Below, in pieces: positions 61,197 to 64,000 of a DNA stretch of 64,000 bases. A program made the position numbers and the translations under genes. Position 1 is the stretch's first letter. Each line of letters begins with the position of its first letter. The notes under the pieces were generated by a model. It saw only the letters and a program-made list of their open reading frames with translations. It was not told the origin of the DNA and made no database searches. Origin of the DNA: Nocardiopsis ganjiahuensis DSM 45031 (GTDB taxonomy: Bacteria > Actinomycetota > Actinomycetes > Streptosporangiales > Streptosporangiaceae); the NCBI RefSeq assembly GCF_000341085.1, contig NZ_ANBA01000020.1, positions 62,001 through 126,000 on the forward strand. Reading direction: 5' to 3'.

Positions 61197-62609
61197 TTAT
61201 CCCACCGATCCTTCCATCTGGAGCTCGATCAGGCGGTTGAGCTCCAGTGCGTACTCCATGGGCAGCTCGCGCGCAATGGGCTCGACGAACCCGCGCACGA
61301 CCATGGCCATGGCCTCTTCCTCCTGCATCCCCCGGCTCATCAGGTAGAAGAGCTGGTCCTCGCTGACCTTGGAGACCGTGGCCTCGTGCGCGAGTTCGGT
61401 GTCGTCCTCGCGCAGGTCGTTGTAGGGGTAGGTGTCGGACCGGCTGATCGTGTCGATCAGCAGCGCGTCACACTCGACCGAGGACTTGGCGAAGTGCGCG
61501 CCCTCCTGGACCTGGATCAGGCCCCGGTAGGAGGAACGGCCACCGCCGCGGGCCACCGACTTGGAGACGACCTTCGAGGAGGTGTTGGGTGCGCAGTGCA
61601 CCATCTTCGCGCCGGTGTCCTGGTGCTGGCCCTCGCCCGCGAAGGCGATGGACAGGGTCTCGCCCTTGGCGTGCTCGCCCATCAGGTAGACGGCCGGGTA
61701 CTTCATGGTGACCTGGGAGCCGATGTTGCCGTCGACCCACTCCATGGTCGCGCCCTCTTCGGCGATGGCGCGCTTGGTGACCAGGTTGAAGACGTTGTTC
61801 GACCAGTTCTGGATGGTCGTGTAACGGCAGCGGGCGTTCTTCTTGACGATGATCTCGACGACCGCGGAGTGCAGCGAGTCCGACTTGTAGATCGGCGCGG
61901 TGCAGCCCTCGACATAGTGGACGTAGGCGCCCTCGTCGACGATGATCAGCGTCCGCTCGAACTGGCCCATGTTCTCGGTGTTGATCCGGAAGTAGGCCTG
62001 GAGCGGGATCTCCACGTGCACGTTCTTGGGCACGTAGATGAACGACCCGCCGCTCCACACAGCGGTGTTCAGCGCGGAGAACTTGTTGTCACCTGCCGGG
62101 ATGACGGAGCCGAAGTACTCCTGGAAGATCTCCGGGTGCTCCTTCAGGGCGGTGTCGGTGTCCATGAAGATGACGCCCTGCTCCTCCAGGTCCTCGCGGA
62201 TCTGGTGGTACACGACCTCGGACTCGTACTGGGCGGCGACACCGGAGACCAGGCGCTGCTTCTCCGCCTCGGGGATGCCCAGGCGGTCGTACGTGTTCTT
62301 GATGTCCTCGGGCAGGTCCTCCCAGGAGGTGGCCTGCTTCTCCGTGGACCGCACGAAGTACTTGATGTTGTCGAAGTCGATCTTGGACAGGTCCGCGCCC
62401 CAGTTGGGCATGGGCTTCTTGTTGAAGAGCTTGAGCGACTTGAGACGGAGCTTGGTCATCCACTCCGGCTCGCTCTTCTTGTCCGAGATGTCCTGGACAA
62501 CCTCTTCGTTGATACCGCGGCGGGCCGTGGCCCCAGCGGCGTCGGAATCGGCCCAGCCGTACTCGTATGTTCCGAGCCCTTCGAGCTCGGGGTGCGCGAC
62601 AGAAGTCAT
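61197..62609 (-). CDS. sufB: SUF scaffold subunit SufB
   Basis: 470 residues: VPKNVHVEIPLQAYFRINTENMGQFERTLII, SSVECDALLID with the conserved Cys, ATVSKVSEDQLFYLMSRGMQEEEA. Main cluster scaffold. ATG at 62609 with AGGAGGAG upstream; the open frame further right belongs to the sufR region. Confidence 0.97.
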   Translation of the reverse strand: MTSVAHPELEGLGTYEYGWADSDAAGATARRGINEEVVQDISDKKSEPEWMTKLRLKSLKLFNKKPMPNWGADLSKIDFDNIKYFVRSTEKQATSWEDLPEDIKNTYDRLGIPEAEKQRLVSGVAAQYESEVVYHQIREDLEEQGVIFMDTDTALKEHPEIFQEYFGSVIPAGDNKFSALNTAVWSGGSFIYVPKNVHVEIPLQAYFRINTENMGQFERTLIIVDEGAYVHYVEGCTAPIYKSDSLHSAVVEIIVKKNARCRYTTIQNWSNNVFNLVTKRAIAEEGATMEWVDGNIGSQVTMKYPAVYLMGEHAKGETLSIAFAGEGQHQDTGAKMVHCAPNTSSKVVSKSVARGGGRSSYRGLIQVQEGAHFAKSSVECDALLIDTISRSDTYPYNDLREDDTELAHEATVSKVSEDQLFYLMSRGMQEEEAMAMVVRGFVEPIARELPMEYALELNRLIELQMEGSVG

Positions 62610-62628
62610 GCGCGGACTCCTCCTGGAC

Positions 62629-63396
62629 TCAGACGTCCTTTTGGTGAACTGAGCCGCCCGCCCGCTGGCGGATGGCCTTCTTGGACGCGGGGGTGCCGTC
62701 CTCCCCGCTCGCCCCGTCTCCCCGTGGGGTGACGTGCGTGGTGCACACACCGTCGCCGTGGGCGATGGTGGCCAACCTGCGCACCGGGGTGCCCAGCAGC
62801 CGCGAGAAGGCCTCGACCTCGGCCTCACAGAGTTGCGGGAACTCGGCGGCCACGTGCGCGACAGGGCAGTGGTGCTGGCACAACTGGTCGCCGCCTCCTG
62901 GTGCGGGTGCCTGGCCCGCGGTGGCGGCGTAGCCGTCGTTGGAGAGCGCCTCGGCCAGCAGCCGGACTCGCTGTTCCTGCGGAACCGCGTCCAGCAGGGG
63001 CTTGTAACGCCGCTCCAGGTCGGCGACCTGACTCTGGGCGAAGTCGCCGACGGCCTCGGGACCGGCGGTCTGCGCCAGGAAGCGCAGGGCGTTGGAGGCG
63101 AGGTCGTCGTAGGCGTGGACGAAGGCGTCGCGCCCGGCTTCGGTGATGGCGAAGACGCGGGCGGGGCGGCCCCTGCGGCGGCGGCCGTGCGTGGGCCGTG
63201 CGTCACGGGCTTCGACCATGCCCTCGCTGGTCAGGTTGTCGAGGTGGCGGCGGATGGCCGCCGGGGTGAGCCCGAGCCGTTCCCCCAGGGAGGAGGCGGT
63301 GATCGGACCCTTCTCCAGGATGAGCCGGGCGACGCGGGCGCGGGTCCCGTGGTCGGGGCCGCTCAGGGGGCGGGGTGCGCTCGACACGTCAGGCAC
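62629..63396 (-). CDS. sufR: SUF operon repressor SufR
   Basis: 255 residues. N-terminal winged HTH (about 18-95; SLGERLGLTPAAIRRHLDNL), then a C-terminal iron-sulfur site: LCQHHCPVAHV, FPQLCEAE and GDGVCTTHV supply the cysteines. Binds a 2Fe-2S or 4Fe-4S cluster and represses the operon when clusters are sufficient (established in cyanobacteria and actinobacteria). First gene of the operon; GTG at 63396 with GGGAGGGGAG. Confidence 0.94.
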   Translation of the reverse strand: MPDVSSAPRPLSGPDHGTRARVARLILEKGPITASSLGERLGLTPAAIRRHLDNLTSEGMVEARDARPTHGRRRRGRPARVFAITEAGRDAFVHAYDDLASNALRFLAQTAGPEAVGDFAQSQVADLERRYKPLLDAVPQEQRVRLLAEALSNDGYAATAGQAPAPGGGDQLCQHHCPVAHVAAEFPQLCEAEVEAFSRLLGTPVRRLATIAHGDGVCTTHVTPRGDGASGEDGTPASKKAIRQRAGGSVHQKDV

Positions 63397-63436
63397 GGTG
63401 CTCCCCTCCCGGTCGTGGATCGGTTCCTGGTTTAGA

Positions 63437-63450
63437 CAACATCAGTGTGG
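63437..63450. promoter_or_regulatory. candidate SufR site
   Basis: CAAC-ATCAGT-GTGG, one base from a CAAC-N6-GTTG motif that I recall for Streptomyces SufR, 41 bases before sufR. Recall of the motif is from memory, so low confidence. Confidence 0.35.
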
Positions 63451-63502
63451 CGTAAATAAGTCCACCTAGGCAAACCCGGATTCATGCGCTTCATCACGAA
63501 GG

Positions 63503-63521
63503 CCAGGCTTGCCTAACCTGG
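63503..63521. promoter_or_regulatory. candidate iron box upstream of sufR
   Basis: CCAGGTTAGGCAAGCCTGG (minus strand) matches 13 of 19 positions of the iron-box consensus, with the central AGGTTAGGC intact. It would couple the suf operon to iron status. Confidence 0.45.
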
Positions 63522-63853
63522 GAGTTCACCTCGGCGTCACCCGCCAGGACCGCCCCCGGACACCCCGGCCCTTTTTCGACTTCTCACCCATCGAGACCGA
63601 AGTATCACCATTCGGCCACCCTCGCAGGTGAGGGCGACACCCGGCCGGGCGCGGCGAAAAGGGGCCCGGGAGAACCCGGGCGCCCGCAGGGCACAACCAG
63701 ACACCTCGCGCCATTCTTCCACCACCGGAGCAAAAAACGCCTCCGTGTTCCGGACGCCCGAATAAGGACGTTCGGCCTACACACGAACACGGCTGTCCGC
63801 CAGAAGGCGGGGTGGTGAAACACGGCGCCGCGGCGCACGTAAACTCAGGCCCC
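63522..63853. other. intergenic stretch before the ABC transporter
   Basis: About 330 bases with no gene seen. It holds one hairpin, GCCCGGG-agaa-CCCGGGC at 63664-63681. Confidence 0.4.
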
Positions 63854-64000
63854 ATGGACACACCCGCCGTCGAGGTCGTCGACCTGGTCAAGCGCTACGG
63901 CGCCACCACGGCCGTCACAGGCCTCACGTTCACCGCCCGCCGCGGCGCGGTGACCGCCCTGCTCGGCCCCAACGGCGCGGGCAAGACCAGCACGATCGAG
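63854..64000 (+). CDS. ABC transporter ATP-binding protein, 5' end (partial at right edge)
   Basis: First 49 residues: ATG start, VVDLVKRYGATTAVTGLTFT and Walker A GPNGAGKTS. Of the drug-export type. In mycobacteria an ABC exporter operon likewise lies divergent to sufR (Rv1458c to Rv1456c beside Rv1460), so this may be its equivalent. Confidence 0.9.
   Translation, partial: MDTPAVEVVDLVKRYGATTAVTGLTFTARRGAVTALLGPNGAGKTSTIE

Overview
The window is high-GC actinomycete chromosome (GTG and TTG starts, strong purine-rich ribosome binding sites, ATGA/GTGA gene overlaps). A FasR-fabD-fabH-acpP-fabF block, a SufR-SufBDCSUT block, a single-chain acyl-CoA carboxylase and iron and zinc boxes of actinobacterial type all fit Streptomyces/Streptosporangiales-like organisms. 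A Nocardiopsaceae member is my guess, not something the sequence proves.

Region 1 (1-26.3 kb) is a zinc-responsive metallophore island. Transcribed leftwards from about 17.8 kb are a seven-domain NRPS (ArCP-Cy-A-PCP-Cy-A-PCP), a second NRPS (TubC docking-Cy-A-methyltransferase insert-PCP-TE), a saccharopine-dehydrogenase-like reductase, a thiazolinyl imine reductase, a type II thioesterase, a methyltransferase and two ABC half-transporters; the second of these runs off the left edge. Many junctions overlap, so this is one long operon. A divergent 2,3-dihydroxybenzoate-AMP ligase shares its promoter, which carries a perfect 19-bp Zur-type palindrome. Next come DHB genes (isochorismatase, EntA-like dehydrogenase) and a Fur-family regulator, then a rightward operon of a degenerate CobW-like protein and zinc-free ribosomal proteins L28 and S14. 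A duplicated His-rich protein and a methyltransferase/CobW GTPase pair close the island. The architecture is that of coelibactin, the Zur-repressed cluster of Streptomyces coelicolor. Adenylation codes predict one Thr/Ser-like and two Cys residues, so a catechol-oxazoline-thiazoline-thiazolidine zinc or iron chelator is predicted.

Region 2 (26.3-45 kb) is mixed. It holds the single-chain acyl-CoA carboxylase, an MFS pump with a TetR regulator and a 33-bp operator, a 5-formyl-THF cyclo-ligase relative, a secreted two-lyase pectinase (PL1-CBM-PL9) with LacI-type operators, a MarR gene divergent from an unknown protein across large palindromes, tRNA-Val(UAC) flanked by structured repeats, AhpE, a DUF3052 protein, YjbQ, a PhoD-like phosphatase and a membrane protein.

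Region 3 (45-56.7 kb) has the fatty acid synthase operon with its PucR-type regulator FasR, a catalytically dead EAL-CBS protein, an SGNH esterase, a large unknown protein and an iron-box DUF2470-like gene. Region 4 (56.7-64 kb) is the leftward SUF iron-sulfur operon sufR-B-D-Rieske-C-S-U-T, then the start of a divergent ABC transporter. An inverted repeat shared by the fabD and carboxylase upstream regions suggests joint control of lipid genes.
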